64,000 nucleotides of DNA from positions 2,383,938-2,447,937 of the forward strand of contig CAXIPT010000011.1 in assembly GCA_964030475.1 (NCBI GenBank), in the 5' to 3' direction. Below are positions 21,480 to 34,662 of this stretch, piece after piece (within the stretch, counting starts at the first letter, position 1; the number at the start of each line of letters is the position of its first letter). The notes below the pieces were generated by a model. It searched no databases and had not been told where the DNA came from. It saw only the letters and a program-made list of their open reading frames with translations. This DNA comes from Tethya wilhelma. Taxonomy: Eukaryota; Porifera; Demospongiae; Tethyida; Tethyidae. A program made the position numbers and the translations under genes.

Positions 21480-24400
21480 CTATAGGGAAAATAATAAAAA
21501 ATTGAAATACAGTATAATTAATGAGAATATAAATGCAATGTCAGAGCACATTTTGATCATGTATATACAATTATTATAATACATTATTTTGTAGTCCACT
21601 GATGATGTAGATCAAAGCACCAACAGTGCGTATACCAGTGCTATTTCCCTGTGGTGTGTGATATTTCCCTGGACATTTGGCCCATTCCTATATACTATAC
21701 GTACAACCATACGTTTGATATTATATGTTATAGTTATTACACCCTTCACTTTGCCCTCGTGCAATACTAGTAACCACATGTGCTGATGCATTATACTCCA
21801 TACAGCCCAGTGAAGGGTGTAATAACTGTTTTGTAGCCCAACATGGTAGTTGAGTTTACATAGGTACACAAAACCCCACCATAGACACAATACAATATGT
21901 TTATGATCATAAAAATCTAGCAAAACAAAATTAAGTCTTCAAATGCTATGAGAGCAAGCACAAGATCATGCAAAATTTAAATGAAACAAAAAAAAGAACT
22001 TGTAGCTCTCTATCATAACTGGTATAAGGAAGCAGTCATAGCCCTCACACAAACAAACACATTGAGCCATACAGAGTGTTTCTAAGTGGTCCTAGAGGTC
22101 ACAAGTGATATATAACACTTGTTTACCCAAACTGTCAATCGCCATTGAACCAGATGGTGTGATTGTTTTGCTAATTGCACCAACTGGTCGTGCTGGCTTC
22201 AATATCAATGTTCTCATCCTTTACCCAGCATTTTTGCTAAGCCATAGCAAGTACAGTGGATTTCACTCTCTTAGTCATGATAGACTGAATTCCGTATTTA
22301 TAGCTCCAAATTTTCGTGGTTCAAACAGTTTGTGAAAATTAAGTTTGTTTTTGTCATTTTAAACTATTTTTCGTGAATCACGATCTGTGAAATTGTATTG
22401 CCCATATACAGTTTTCAAAATTTTCGTGGAGAAAATTTTTGTCAAATCACAAACAATCCAATCTTGAACTAGTAATCATTGATGAAGTAATATGGTTGGC
22501 TCAAACATGTTGCTATAGAGATCCACAAATGTTGGCAACAAAACAATTTAAAGCTGTACCCCCTGATGTAACATTTGGTGGTGTTAGCATTCTTACTGTT
22601 GACGATTTGTATATCAGCTTCCCTCTGTTGGTCAGTCACAATTGTACAGTGCAGTACAGTTTGTGAGTAACCAAACCATGCATGCAGACAAGCCATTATA
22701 TATGGGTGAATGCAGATTGAATGTGGATGTTGACAGTCTTAATACAAACATGCTAAGTGATTTTTAGCTGAAAAAAGCCAACTGTAGTGTGTCAATGTCT
22801 CAGATTTAGTAGATGGTCACACATTCCACATGAATCTCCCAACATTGCATTTAGCAATTAATACACCAGAGACTAGTGGTTTACATGGTATGCTTAAATT
22901 AACCATTGTAGCCTGTGGGATGTTTATATCAAAATATTGATGTGTCAGATGGCCTTGAGCCAGAGGAGAGATTGACAATGTACACGTTGTTACCAATAAC
23001 AATACAGTAGAACCTCGATTATCCAAACCTCACTTATCTGATTTCTCGATTATCCGAACAGAGCTGGAAGACCAAATTTCGATTAATTAGAACAAATCTA
23101 AACGGACTCCACCATCTTTTTGAGCTTGAGGCTTACCTAATTGTGCACACGGTAGTTATTATTCAATTTTGATCGAAGAAAAATACATCTTCTACCAGTG
23201 TTCTGAGATGCTAAACAGCTAGTAAAACTATCATGGCTACTGCTAGAGTGGTAAAAACAAGCGTAATCTTATCGCTTCAGTTATATCCAAACAAATTCGG
23301 TTTTCCGAATGCTTGAAGTTGGGCTGTGCCCCGAGATGTTCGGATAATCGAGGTTCTACTGTAATGAAGTCAAAATAGTGCTATACTTACCACAAGTTAT
23401 TATCCCACACCTGATTTGGGTGTCATATATGATACATGGCTTCTGACATATAATATATGGTTTGCCATTTTTTGATGACATTTCACCATTTATTAGCAAA
23501 TAACTAATTCTCTGGTTGTTTTAGCTGCCAAGACTGATACCATTGTACTCGGCATGAAATTTTGCTTCAGATGATATACTTGAAGTGGATGGTCACTCGC
23601 TAGCTGGTCAAAGGTTATTTTCTAAATCTAAAATTTAGCGTTACTAAAAAAAGTCGTCTTTTTTCGCGTGATTTTCACTCAATGTAATCTACAAAAATCG
23701 TCATTTATTTTGTATAATTTTGGTGATGGGATCTAAATGGGATCAGGAGAAACAGGTCAAAACATATGCCTGAGTACAGTATTTTAATTTATAAGTATTT
23801 TTCTTTTATGGATTTTGAACAAAAGTGTATGTTTAGTCCTGTATCTTCTGATCCCATTTAGATCCCATTACCAAACGTGTACATAATAAGGAACAATTTT
23901 TGCAGATAACATTGTAAAAAATTGCAGGAAAAAAGATGTCCTTTTTTTTAGTAACGTCTTCAAAAAATGACCTTTAACCTGCTAACGAATGACCACCCAC
24001 TTTAAGTATATCATTTGAAGCGAAATTTTATGCCGAGTACAATGGTACCAGTCTCAGTACCTCTAAACAATCAGAAAAAAGTTATTTGCTATTGAAATGA
24101 TCAAAAATGGCAAATTTCAGAGGCTTATAAGTCAGAAGCCATGCAACATATGACACCCAAATCAGGTGTGGAATAATAACTTGTGGTAGGGTACGTGTAC
24201 CTCAAGTTTCGTTGAATTCTGTGAGGGTGCTCATTCTTTTGTGTTGACTTGGCCTGGAATTACCCATTAACATCTAGTCATCGATACATAGGTATAAACA
24301 TAATGGGTGACAACACAACTCTCTATGAAAGATAATAAGAAGTTGTGAAAGGACTAGAGAGATATTACACCATCAGAATTTCAGTTGTTGAGAAGAATAC

Positions 24401-27400
24401 CAGATCATCTGATAATAAGAGGAGGAAGACAATGCAATCGAAGCATTTCTTGAAGAGAAGAGAGTGCATGATCTACACTGTCAAAGGCCCTGCTGGTATC
24501 TAAAGGCAACCATGGACCCCCACTTGCGTCCTTCTGTACAAAACAGTAAATGAAGTTCTTGACAAATCCAATCCAAAGATCTACAGAGAAACCAGGCAAA
24601 GCTAAACTGCAAAATCAAGGTAGAAAAGATATATCAGTACTGATTGAGGCTGCACCATTCAAAGACCTCACTCAGTGTGGGTGCAAGGGCAATGGGTCCA
24701 TAGCTATCAGAACAAGGCAAATCTTTTCCTGGCTTAGCAGTTATAAACTGAATGTGAAAGCCAAAACAATATTGACCGACTTTGCACCTGTATAATGACT
24801 AACGGTTAGACCGCATGTACTTGAGGATGCTACTAATTAATCAAGAATAAATTAAATCAATTAAGAAATACCATGCAGTCAACACTGAATCTGGGTTAAA
24901 GAATGACAATCTATGCCCACACACTTTTTTACGCCAAAGGACCAAACATGGCTATTGGGATGACAGCTTGACTATATCAATTAATACTGTATGGTAGCTT
25001 ACAGGATTGTTGAATTTACCGAATGAATTCCATATAGCATGTTGTTAAGTATTTGGTTAGTTCCTGCCTACAAGACTGACTATGACTAAGTCTGTCAAAG
25101 TGTTGGACTCTGTACTTCATGTAGCTATGATATGATATATGATCACATGGTTCAGTTGTCTACCATAAAATTTGGAAGAACATGCATATGATACAGAGCA
25201 ATCTCTTGAAAAGTTGGGAGCGGAAGTTTTGTTTAAGAGGTCGCAAATATATTATCCTTGTATCAATTTTTCTTTAATCGTACAACACTACAATGAACTA
25301 ATAATAGCCGGAAATATTGACGGGAATTTTAATTTGATGGTTGACAGTCAAAGTCCAACTCGTCAAATTTAAATCTGCCAATATTCTGGCCACTGTACAT
25401 GGAAATGAAGCATGTATTATGTGCACGTGCAAATTGTCAAACATAAATTAGTCAATATAGTTTTATTTTACATTCTACAGAGCAAACTATCGGAACATCA
25501 ATATTTCTGGTTTACCGTATTACAAGATTTCACTGTTAACGGACATTTTGGGGGCGAGCATGAGCAAGCCCCACTGTAATGTACGTGGTGAATGATAGAT
25601 TTGTCGACATACAACCGAACGCTTTCTGTAAAATAATATTCTATTTGTTACAAATTAGCTGTATGCATGCCACATATCTATGAAAAATTATACTAGGCCA
25701 GCCTGCCCTGCACATATATGCAAGTACACATGCATGCTGTATGCATGCCAAGCCTAGGTCCTGAAAACACTGGCCTGCCATGCAAAGGTGTGAGCTAGTA
25801 CAGTGAAAAGCTGGAACATGTCATTACATATGCCAGGAGGCAAACAGTCTACACGGAGGAAAGCTGAGATTTTGCGGCAGGTATATGTATTGCTCGTTTA
25901 TATGATGGATACTTCTCAGAACATGGGTAAAAGCTGAGAATCAAAGGATATGTGCTGAGACTCTTAGCTGATATGATGGTTGGATGCCAACGATCTTTAT
26001 TATTCAAACATATAATTATGCAGAATGTAGAGCTATAGCTACAGGGCCTTGTGACAAAGTTAAGGCTGTATTGTGTTATCTAGTGCAGTAAAAGATTACA
26101 AAGTTACTCACTTTTGTCCTAGGATAGTGAAATGGTTAGCAGTTGTGACATGGAAACAGTTTACTAGCTCTGTATGATGGTCCACAAGGACAGTAACGTA
26201 TACTGAGAAAATTACACGGAAAACCTAGCATATGCGCAAACAGTGTGTATCCAGACCTTCTCCCTTCTTGATGAGAGGGGCTTAGGTATGAGGCTAGGGT
26301 ATGAAGCTAGGCGCTCAGCTGATTAGAGCTCAAGCAATAGAAATTTTAGGTAGGCATGGCTTCCTGTCCATTATTTTGGAAGCAAAATTGTATTATTTGG
26401 TCCATTTGGAGTTATAAACTTTGTCTGTTATCTGGAATATGGAGGTTGTGTGTTGTTTCAAGGTTAGTAATTTACTATGCTATACTGATATATTATTAGC
26501 CTCAATGTTATTTTTTAAAAGTAAAATAATCTATGCATCAGACTAAGTGCACTGAGGGTTGTGCACCATGGCGTTTCATTAGGATTGAAAACACACACAC
26601 AATATACTATACCCTTGTTGTGCATGCATGCCCGAGGATAATCATCAACTGTTTACGTAATGATATTATACAGTACTGTGAGGATTTACCATTAATCAGA
26701 AAATTATCCTTGTTAAAAAAACCCACCAATGTGATTGACGAAAACTAAACATGCCAAAAATCTATTTTGTATGGTGACCTTAAGTTTACAGAATTTTTTA
26801 AAATGACTAGCCTTGTTCCCAGGCTCCTTCTCTGGAAATGAAAAGAAGCGCTGTTAAAAATAGTGTGTCCACATCACTGTTTAGTTATACACACTATAGT
26901 GTGTAAAGCAATTTAACACCTTTTACCTGTTGCAATGAAAACGCTTGATGTGGTTTGAGTTTAAAGAAGCATATCTTCATTTGGATAAGTGCATGTGAAC
27001 ATACTATTTTTAACAGTGAGTGCACAAAGAAAGAGAGGGCCTGGTATCTAAAGTCACGTGTATGACGTCAATTGTTGCTAAAGAGTAAATGCGTGGGCAC
27101 AGCGGTTAGAATAATGACGTCAATCTCTTGGTTCTGCGCACAAAAGCAATATTCAGGATCACTGAGTGCTACAAGCAGCTACAAAACTTGTAAAGAAAGC
27201 TAGTCGCTAGTAGTTTATTGTCAATCATCAGTTCTATGGTTACAGAGTATAACTCACTGATGCTCTACACTACCAATTCTTGATAGAAAATCAGGCTCGC
27301 ATGATCATTCAAGTTGTCAGGTTGTCAATGCTAATTTTGTATAGTTTGATGCAGACTTCAAGCCATAGACAGCCTAATAATACTCTTTCTGCCATCTGCT

Positions 27401-30400
27401 TCCAATTTCTGTTACAAATAGTTTACACACAATCTACCGTTTATTTCCACTATTAAACTCAGGTGAACTCCAACTTAAAATGTGGGCAGGCTAAATCAAT
27501 CGCCCTGCCCATGCACACTAATAACCCTTCTAGCACCTTTCTACCCCACGTGATTATAGATACCAGGCTTCCTCTTTCCTTTTCTCTCATGCTTAATTTC
27601 TGGTGGGAGGGAGCCTGAGAACGAGGCTATAAAAAGACTAGATTTAAACTGAGTCCTGTGAAATTTTTGTATGTGAAACTTTCACCACATACGGTATTAA
27701 TTTTACTAGATTCTAACTATGAGACAACATGGCAGATATTACTATATGCACAATTAGGACAGAATTTTGCATACTAACTTACTTTCACGAAGAACTACTT
27801 CTGGTGAGAGTAAGCAGGCTGATGCCACACAAGTGTTCGAATCCCATACAAGAATAATGCCATTTCTATATCCACAATATATCTTATTTCCATCCACTGA
27901 AAAGCAAGCACACGTTGGGCGATTTTCCTTCCGTTTGACAATATGAAGGGTTTGGCATTCAGAATTAGAGATTCTCCACAGCTCAACATGAAAACTGATT
28001 TTTACTGGCATCTGAATTTGCTCGAAAAGCCTGAATATTCCATCTTGATAGAAAGCAAATGCTAAAACAGTTTCTCCATTTGGACTGAAAAGGCACGTGT
28101 TGATTTCTGCCCTGCTGTCAACATTAAGTAGAGGCACTCTTTCTCCTTCAATATTCAGAGCTTTAGTGAGACTCCCATATGCTATCAGATCACTACCAGA
28201 CGACGCACTGGAAAGAGTGTTGATACTGAAAGGGAATTTAAATTCATCACTGAGGTCAACCTTAGTAATTGCCTCACCGGTTTCAATATTCCAAAAGTAA
28301 ACAGAGCCATGACCATCACTACAAATCAAAACATTAGAATCTGATGAAAGAATACAACTTGTGATTATATCATCACTGGAAAATGTGATCTGAGAGGACA
28401 TGAATGCTTCGGATTTATTTTCCACTTGAAGTATAACTTTGAGATTGGGAAAAGCTTTGATAGGGTCATCCAAGTAGAGACTTGTTCCTAGACGTTCAGA
28501 GAAGATGCTGGGCTCATTCAGAGCACACTGGAAAATTAAACTGGGATTGCCATCAAGAACATGACTATGCCTTCGAACAAAGTTGTAGCAATCAAGCAAG
28601 GCTTGCTTTGTTTTACTAGATTTTGAGCACAACGTGATTGATTCACTTATATCATCAAGCAAACCAGAAGTTGCTCCAAAACTATACACAAGGCGAAAAT
28701 ACATAAATTGAACATCTTCAATTATGTTCAGTGCTTGCGTTAGAAAATGAGGCATACAACTGTGACAAACATGATGCACTGCATTCTGTACGATAAATCG
28801 GTACACAGAGCTATTGGAAATCTCACCAAAAGATATTAAAGATGAGCAAAATTTGCTTTTAAGCCTTTTCAACTCAGCTTGGCAAAGTATGGCAAGGTGC
28901 TTGTGACCAGCTAATGGATCTATTGCATAGCAACCAGCTAAATCTTTGTTTAACAACCAATCTTTCACAGATTTATGAAAAATGCTAATTGAACCATTTT
29001 GCAAAGGTAGTAAGGGTGAGACCATGGATACGATTTTTTTGGCTTCCTCGTTGGATATTCCAAGCAAAGGAACTACAAGATCTTGGGGGAAGTCTGATCG
29101 AGCCATTGAAATGGCTTGCAAGAAGATTTGATACTGCTTCTCGCCAAGTGAATCAAATAGACGCTGAAAATTCTGTTCATAGTAGTCATCAATGCCTTCA
29201 GGAAGAAGACTCTTCAGCTCTTCAAAAGATACTACTTGTTTGTCTTCCAGAGCATCAACGGCATAGTGAAAATATAAAAACATACCTTCTGATTTTTCAA
29301 CCAGTAATTCCAAACCAGAATCAAACTCTTCACTAGACATTTTATTCCTGAGAAAATCTCTCAAGAAAAGCCTAATGTCATCAAGATTTCGAGGATCATC
29401 TGGATTAATTTCTATAACAGATTTTACTCTCTTCAAGGAGCTAAGGATCATTTTGTCAGGTCTGGTAGTCAAAATAACTTGGATCCATTGAGGTAGCTTG
29501 ATGAACTCCCGAATCAAGAGTTTAAGAAGATCAGGACGAGAAACATAATCACATTCATCCAAGGCATCAATGACTACCATCATGCTTTTAGAAGGTCTGG
29601 GGAGGCAGCTTAGTGGCTCTTTAATCAGATACGAAAAAAGCTCAAATATGGTCAAAGCTTCAAGATCAGTTGTTGCTAGCTCATCTTCAATTAGCTTTGA
29701 GTAACCATCTATTGTTGTAATAAACTGATGACACAAGGTCTGTACTAGTACTTTAGGATTGCTTCTTCTTCCGAGATGATGTTGAAAGAAGAAACACCCA
29801 GCAAGTGCACTGTCCAGTTTGTAACTAGAGCATAACTGGGCAGCTAAAACAGATTTTCCCATTCCAGGATTACCAGACACTATGCACATGTTTAGCTGAT
29901 TTCTGTTACTGAGTGCCTTTTTCTTCCATGAAACAATTTCATCAAGAAGCCACTGTCGAGTACCTGCATGATATTTGTCAGAGTAATAACTGATATCACT
30001 CTCAAAATGTGAAACACTAAGTTTAGTGAAGGGACCTGTATTAATAAAAGATATACATGTATGTAATCAATGGTTGCTTGAAGCTTCATAGCATGTCAAC
30101 ATACATGTACCTTTCTGCTGGATGATGTCAATTTCTTCTTTGACTCGTATGATATCTGACTTCATAACTTCCATGTCTTTCTTTATAACTTTAACATCAC
30201 CTTGACTTTCATCTTCTCGGATAGAGAGCTGGCGGACAATCTCCACAGTTTTCTCCACTTCCTCTGACAACTGTCGTTTTGTCTCTTCTACTGTAGCCAA
30301 TTTCTCCCCAATGATGCTTTGTTCATCTGAAACTTGCTTTATCAACTCAACATTTTGACTGATACGGGAATCCAATTCACTTTCATGCTGTTGCAATACA

Positions 30401-33400
30401 ACAATATCTGCTTGCTTTTCTTCTGCTACTTTTTGTCGTGATTCCAAGGAAACTAAGTGGGAAGAGGTATCTTTAGCCTTGTCTTCTATAGCTTGCTGGG
30501 TTTTCTTTAATTCCCCAATGTTATCTTTTGTCTCAGCCACATCAGTTTTTAAACCTTTCAATTCTTCACGTTGCTGCTTCAGGTCATCTTGATGTAATTG
30601 AGCATCTGTAAGATATGATCATATATTTCTGTTTATCTCCAGGTAAAAGGTATGGATTAACTATAATTATGGCAAGTCCATAGCTGCACTTTCATCAGTG
30701 TGCATGATCCCACAATGTCATAGATGTGCTACATTGTATACTAAAAACGTTGCTACCATCAGCTATTATAATATAGGTTTGAAAGCAATGTACATGTAAT
30801 TACACTGTAACAGGACATAAGATTGTCTCTTTTTGCTACCATCCTTGTCTAATTGCTTTTAAATGTTTTTCAACTTGTTTGGGTTAATTATTTTGAGGAG
30901 CAGAGACTTGTACATTTTGAAAAGGTCATCATATATATGCTTTGGTGATGTCCCTACCTAAATCATGGCTGTGGCACAGAAGCACTATTACTAATAATAT
31001 ATTGGTATATAGGAGCGGCAAGTAAATAGGCTCAAATATGTAAATATTTATCATAATAAAAAATGCAAAACTGAGAAAAACAGGCAGTATTGACACTTTT
31101 CTAAAGTTCAGTCTGTTATAACAAGCCTAAAAACTATTGCTAACGAGTAAAAAGTGAGCAAACTGGTATTTAGTGTTCAAAAAAAAAGGTAATACAAACA
31201 TTACAATTGTAAAGACAAATTGGAATGGTAATTCATAAAAAGAAATAGAACTCAGCTCATCTTCGTGAATTGACATGTATACACGTACACTAGCATTCCT
31301 ATGATGTGCAAGTACATGTACAAAGGAATCCGTATATGTCATTTCAAAAATATGAACTTGGCATGATATTTATTCTTATCTTGTTTTCTTTCCTTTTTAT
31401 TTTCTAGCCATTCCAGGACCTATAGTCCTATTTTGATTATCAATGAGTCACACCAAAAAAATATGACCAGAGCACATGGTCTAAACTAAACCTTAAAAGG
31501 TTTGTGGCAAATGCAGTTCTACAAATTAAACTATTTCTTGAGAAATTTTTTCTTGATGACGAAGAAGAAAGAAAGATATGAACACAATGGTCAGTTTGAA
31601 GCTATAGGTTTGTATATATTTAATAACATTAATTTCTTACCCTACTATCATAGTCTTGTGTACAGCCCCTTTTTTCTTTTTACATCGAACGGGCAGAAAA
31701 AAGGGTCTAACAAAGTTTGCATGCACTGACCGGTCCATGCAGGGATTTTGTGGACCAATAATTTAATAAGAGTGCTAATAGTGAGAACCGTATATACGGT
31801 TAGAAATACAAAGAGTAACAGCTGTACAAGCAGCCGTTTCCTAAGCATATAAACAGCTCTCATAGTTTGCACTATATGAATAAATTACAAGACTAACCCT
31901 ATGGTGAGTAGTATGAAGGTTTTTTAATGTCTAGCACTCAGTTTTTGCAGAAATTTTAGTATGAATATTTGTATGGTCAATCATAGCATTCCTGTGCATG
32001 CAATAGAATACCTTCTCCAATCTCTTTTAAAATTGACTTCATGCTGTCCACATCTGATTGAAGATGCTCAACATCTTTTTTCATTTCAACGTAATGCACA
32101 ATTTCAGCATGCCACTTGTCTTGGTAATCCTTTACACGTTGGAATAGAACTTGATCACCATACATTTCTAGAGACAGAAACATCATAAACACAGTCAAGG
32201 TTACCTTGAAAGGAAAAGTTACTATTGTAAGTCTGTACTGAAAGTAAAAAAATACAAAAGAATCTGCCATGGATATGACGTATTCTCATGAGGTCAATTT
32301 CGTATTCAAATGAATTAGACTATATACCATTATGATAAAAATACAAGAATAATGATCTAGCTATCACAACTTCACACTCTTCCAGTTTGCTACTATTTTT
32401 CTTGATTTTTCTGCTATACTACTAATTTTGGCAGCCATTTTGTCAAACCAGATGTCGTTTGACACACCCCTTTTTATGGGGCGTTCGTGTAGACTGATAG
32501 TGTATGATGTTAAGGCGTAAAGCATTGGAGGTACATGTAATAGAACAGACAAGCAATACTGTGGTAATAGATGCACTTGTATAGTGCTAGATAAAGCTTA
32601 TTGGCAGTCAAATTATAATGTAGGTCAAAGTGCTGACGGGGCAGATGTATCATATCTTGCCCTATGGTCAGGGAAATGTCATAATATTGCCCTGGAGTTT
32701 CCATATATGTAACTGTATCCTGTACTTTAATTACTATAAGTGTTTATGACATAGTTGGAGTGAGCATGAACAAGCCCCACAGTAACATTGAGAACGACAA
32801 GTTTGTCCTTACTATATAGAAGTACTAAACATATTAATAAAATGAGAAGTGTAGGAATGGGAAGAGCTGTAAAAAGTAAGGAAACATGGTAAGACTCTAA
32901 ATTTGTGGCAGGTAGATATTCTAGTAAATTGCTAAATAATTTTATGAACACAGACGGCCATACACCAGCATTACGGAGATATAATGATGGATACTCCCCA
33001 AAACCTGGGCAACAAAAGCAGAAGCTAGAATAGCTGAGAATTAAAGGATATGTGCTTAGACTCTGAGCTGAGATAATTTTTAAATGCCAAGACTTCTGGG
33101 CAATGAGAGTGACATCTAAAACTGGCCATGACTCAGAATACAGCAGCTAGCTGAAAATCAACCCTCTGGAGTACACAATACAGCCTTATATATCCTCATA
33201 ACTAGGCCTTGCAGCTATAGCTATGCGTTCTGCATGTTTGAATGGTAAAGATTGTCAACATTAATCAATAATAGCAAAAGCTTGAGAACATATTGTGAAT
33301 GAGGGCCTCTTGATGTGCTCGCTCATGCTTGCCCCAATCCATACTCGCATGCCACCAATATGTATATGTTAGAACATGCCTACTAGGGCGTTATCGGAAA

Positions 33401-34662
33401 TACACTAGGTGGAGCCCGAGGGTTTACTAATATTACCGAGTGTATTTGGATAATTCCCATCAGTAGGCATGTTCTAAAATGCTTATATCCCAGCGCTTAA
33501 ACTTGTCCTAGTTTCTTACCACTTTTGAGCTGTTTGAGAGCAGTTTGGACTTAAAAAGTGTTTTTGTCAACTTGGGGTTTATATGCTAAAATTCACACTT
33601 GAAAAAGATCGAGAATAAATATTATCTACGAGGGAAAGCAACGCAAACAATGTCTTCTTGAAGTCTTCTGAAGTTTCTCTGAAGCACTAGAGTATCTTTA
33701 CAGGGAAAACCAAGGGCGATATGGTTATATATATATAGTTAATAAGTTTTCCCCTTTTACGTATATTGCCCTCGGTTTTCCCCCATGAAAAAATGTGTTA
33801 CTAGTATGGCTTCCCAGGATACAAATAATATTATCATATTAAAAGCAAAGTTTTGTCTGTCCGTGTGTCCATCCGTGTGTTACAGAGGGTCACCGGAAGT
33901 GATGTGACCTCGAACTAGAGGCTTTTTCCCTGAACTCTGGAGAATCCAAGCTATGAATAATGTAATAACTATAACATACCTGAAAGAATTGCTGTCATGG
34001 AGTCAATGCGAGGTTTTGGAATAATTTTGAGTTGTAAATATAATGCTTTAATGCTCTGAACAATGGATTTTAGACTTGCTGTATCAATGCGAGCATTCTT
34101 ACAATGAGCGAACTGTGTATTACGAATTCGAGAAAGTTTTTCAACCACCATCCAATCTGTGCTACATCGATACACGGGTATAAGCTGAGGTGGGTTTTGT
34201 GACTTTATTGGTTGGATTAATGTAATGACAGATCGATTGACATATTTGACTACATTTCGAGCCGATTCCTGACCAAGATCACACAATATTATGTCTCCAG
34301 GATGCAGGTGTCTTGTAAAATCAGTATGAGGGGATGTTGACAAAAGCTTGGAAGGGTCATTCGGTTTCAAGCTTACTTGGTTGTTTTGGAAAGAATTGGC
34401 AAGAAGGAATTGGCTTGAATATAATAGAGCATGGACCAACAGAGTACCATCCCACTCATCTGTTATTCCAGATGCTAGATGCTGTTTCTGCATCTTATTT
34501 AATCGTGAATCAAATCTCTCTTGAGTAAGTAGCCACTGCCCACATTTTCTGCCATCTATCCATTTCTGTTGTTGTTTGTTTGATATCTTATCCTTGAATA
34601 CAATGCGAAGAACTCCAGGTATGTCATCCAAGACAATTCGACACAAACGAAAGAAGTTGATC
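19975..34662 (-). CDS. HEPN (DZIP3-like) / coiled-coil / NACHT / WD40 receptor-like protein
   Basis: Five minus-strand exons (34662-33980, 32167-32012, 30605-30111, 30035-27783, 21479-19975) have GT-AG borders and join in phase to 1,697 codons including the stop, with no internal stop. Counting from the first exon seen: DZIP3-type HEPN domain at residues about 1-225 with RNTQFAH (R-x5-H); coiled coil about 228-445; NACHT with Walker A GNPGMGKS (about 499-506) and Walker B MVVIDALDEC (about 597-606); WD repeats about 960-1696. Proteins of this build are NLR-like STAND ATPases; ligand sensing by WD repeats and HEPN signalling or RNase action are inference. The first exon (start codon) is missing: the 34662 exon begins after a CTGCAG acceptor with a split codon. 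The last 174 codons are duplicated at 10213-10737. Confidence 0.85.
23005..23361. mobile_element. pogo/Tigger-like MITE
   Basis: Starts CAGTAGAACCTCGATTATCC and ends in its inverted complement (GGATAATCGAGGTTCTACTG), directly flanked by TA at 23003-23004 and 23362-23363. The terminal sequence and TA target are those of Tigger/pogo elements. 357 bp, no coding capacity. Confidence 0.88.
23388..24188. repeat. 800-bp imperfect palindrome (foldback element)
   Basis: Left arm from 23388 (TACCACAAGTTATTATCCCA) is matched in reverse by the right arm ending at 24188. Arms of about 370-400 bp align along nearly their whole length with scattered mismatches and share blocks such as GATCCCATTTAGATCCCAT near the centre and CATTGTACTCGGCAT further out. 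In the NACHT-WD40 pre-mRNA this would form a long double-stranded hairpin. No coding sequence or clear target duplication seen. Confidence 0.8.
24405..24599 (-). pseudogene. Reverse transcriptase fragment
   Basis: The minus frame reads LPLDTSRAFDSVDHALSSLQ then LPPLIIRW, resembling the 'LD.SKAFD.V.H' first palm motif of reverse transcriptases of non-LTR type. Only about 60 codons are recognisable and no other RT motifs are adjacent. Confidence 0.4.
25548..26070. repeat. Dispersed repeat with GGGGCGAGCATGAGCAAGCCCC-type end
   Basis: Begins with a near-palindromic GGGCGAGCATGAGCAAGCCC. It shares internal blocks (GCTGAGAATCAAAGGATATG; ATTCAAACAT...GCAGAAT) with 32757-33335. Related ends occur at 9390, 40185 and 47945. 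Confidence 0.55.
26810..27627. mobile_element. 818-bp TA-flanked TIR element
   Basis: Ends are inverted GCCTTGTTCCCAGGCTCC-like sequences flanked by TA at 26808-26809 and 27628-27629. A second inverted pair (AGAGGGCCTGGTATC at about 27036 and its complement at about 27563) and an inner pair around GTTAAAAATAGT show nested symmetrical structure. A similar element end is present at 49184. Non-coding. Confidence 0.65.
27783..30035 (-). CDS. Exon: NACHT ATPase and first WD repeats
   Basis: Acceptor TTAATACAG at 30036 and donor GTAAGT at 27782. About 45 residues after the exon start come GTRQWLLDEIVSWKKK, then CIVSGNPGMGKSVLAAQLC (Walker A) and MVVIDALDECD (Walker B). A winged-helix/superhelical part follows (WLLNKDLAGCYAIDPLAGH), then WD-type sequence such as VLICSDGHGSVYFWNIETGE. 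The 2.25-kb exon is fully open. Confidence 0.88.
30111..30605 (-). CDS. Exon: coiled-coil region
   Basis: 165 codons between acceptor TATCTTACAG and donor GTACAT. Almost pure heptad-type sequence rich in E, K, Q, D with no proline. It begins DAQLHQDDLKQQREELKGLK and ends EEIDIIQQK. Probably an oligomerisation stalk between HEPN and NACHT. Confidence 0.85.
30606..32011 (-). other. Intron of the NACHT-WD40 gene
   Basis: 1.4 kb, AT-rich, bounded by GTATTC and TCTTACAG on the minus strand. No coding or repeat element recognised. Confidence 0.6.
32012..32167 (-). CDS. Exon: linker / coiled-coil start
   Basis: 52 codons between acceptor CTGTCTCTAG and donor GTATTC. The translation is EMYGDQVLFQRVKDYQDKW then a heptad-like HYVEMKKDVEHLQSDVDSMK. 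Phase 1 at both ends, matching its neighbours. Confidence 0.8.
32757..33335. repeat. Dispersed MITE-like repeat in the first seen intron
   Basis: Left end GGAGTGAGCATGAACAAGCC and right end, reversed, TTGGGGCAAGCATGAGCGAG form an imperfect terminal inverted repeat. Internal blocks match 25548-26070, one of them in inverted orientation. No coding capacity. Confidence 0.55.
33370..33476. repeat. 107-bp hairpin
   Basis: Perfect 15-bp outer arms TAGAACATGCCTACT / AGTAGGCATGTTCTA with an inner pair AAATACACT / AGTGTATTT. Strong hairpin within the intron. Confidence 0.7.
33980..34662 (-). CDS. Exon: DZIP3-like HEPN domain
   Basis: The acceptor TTTTTCTGCAG ends at 34663 and the donor GTATGT begins at 33979. 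The translation opens INFFRLCRIVLDDIPGVLRI, includes WDGTLLVHALL and HPGDIILCDLG, and carries IRNTQFAHCKNARID. This order (N-terminal FRLCR.VLD.., 'WD.TLL', 'R-N-x4-H') is that of the DZIP3/hRUL138-type HEPN domain. The exon ends in phase 1 after TAILS. Confidence 0.82.

Larger units (their letters stand above)
21480..27782 (-). other. 6.3-kb intron of the NACHT-WD40 gene, repeat-rich
   Basis: No exon of the host gene is needed between these points because the flanking exons join in phase. The intron carries a pogo/Tigger-like MITE, an 800-bp palindrome, a reverse transcriptase fragment, a dispersed GGGGCGAGC repeat and an 818-bp TA-flanked element, listed separately. 21481-23000 and 24800-25540 show nothing I recognise beyond AT-rich repeats. 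Confidence 0.7.
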
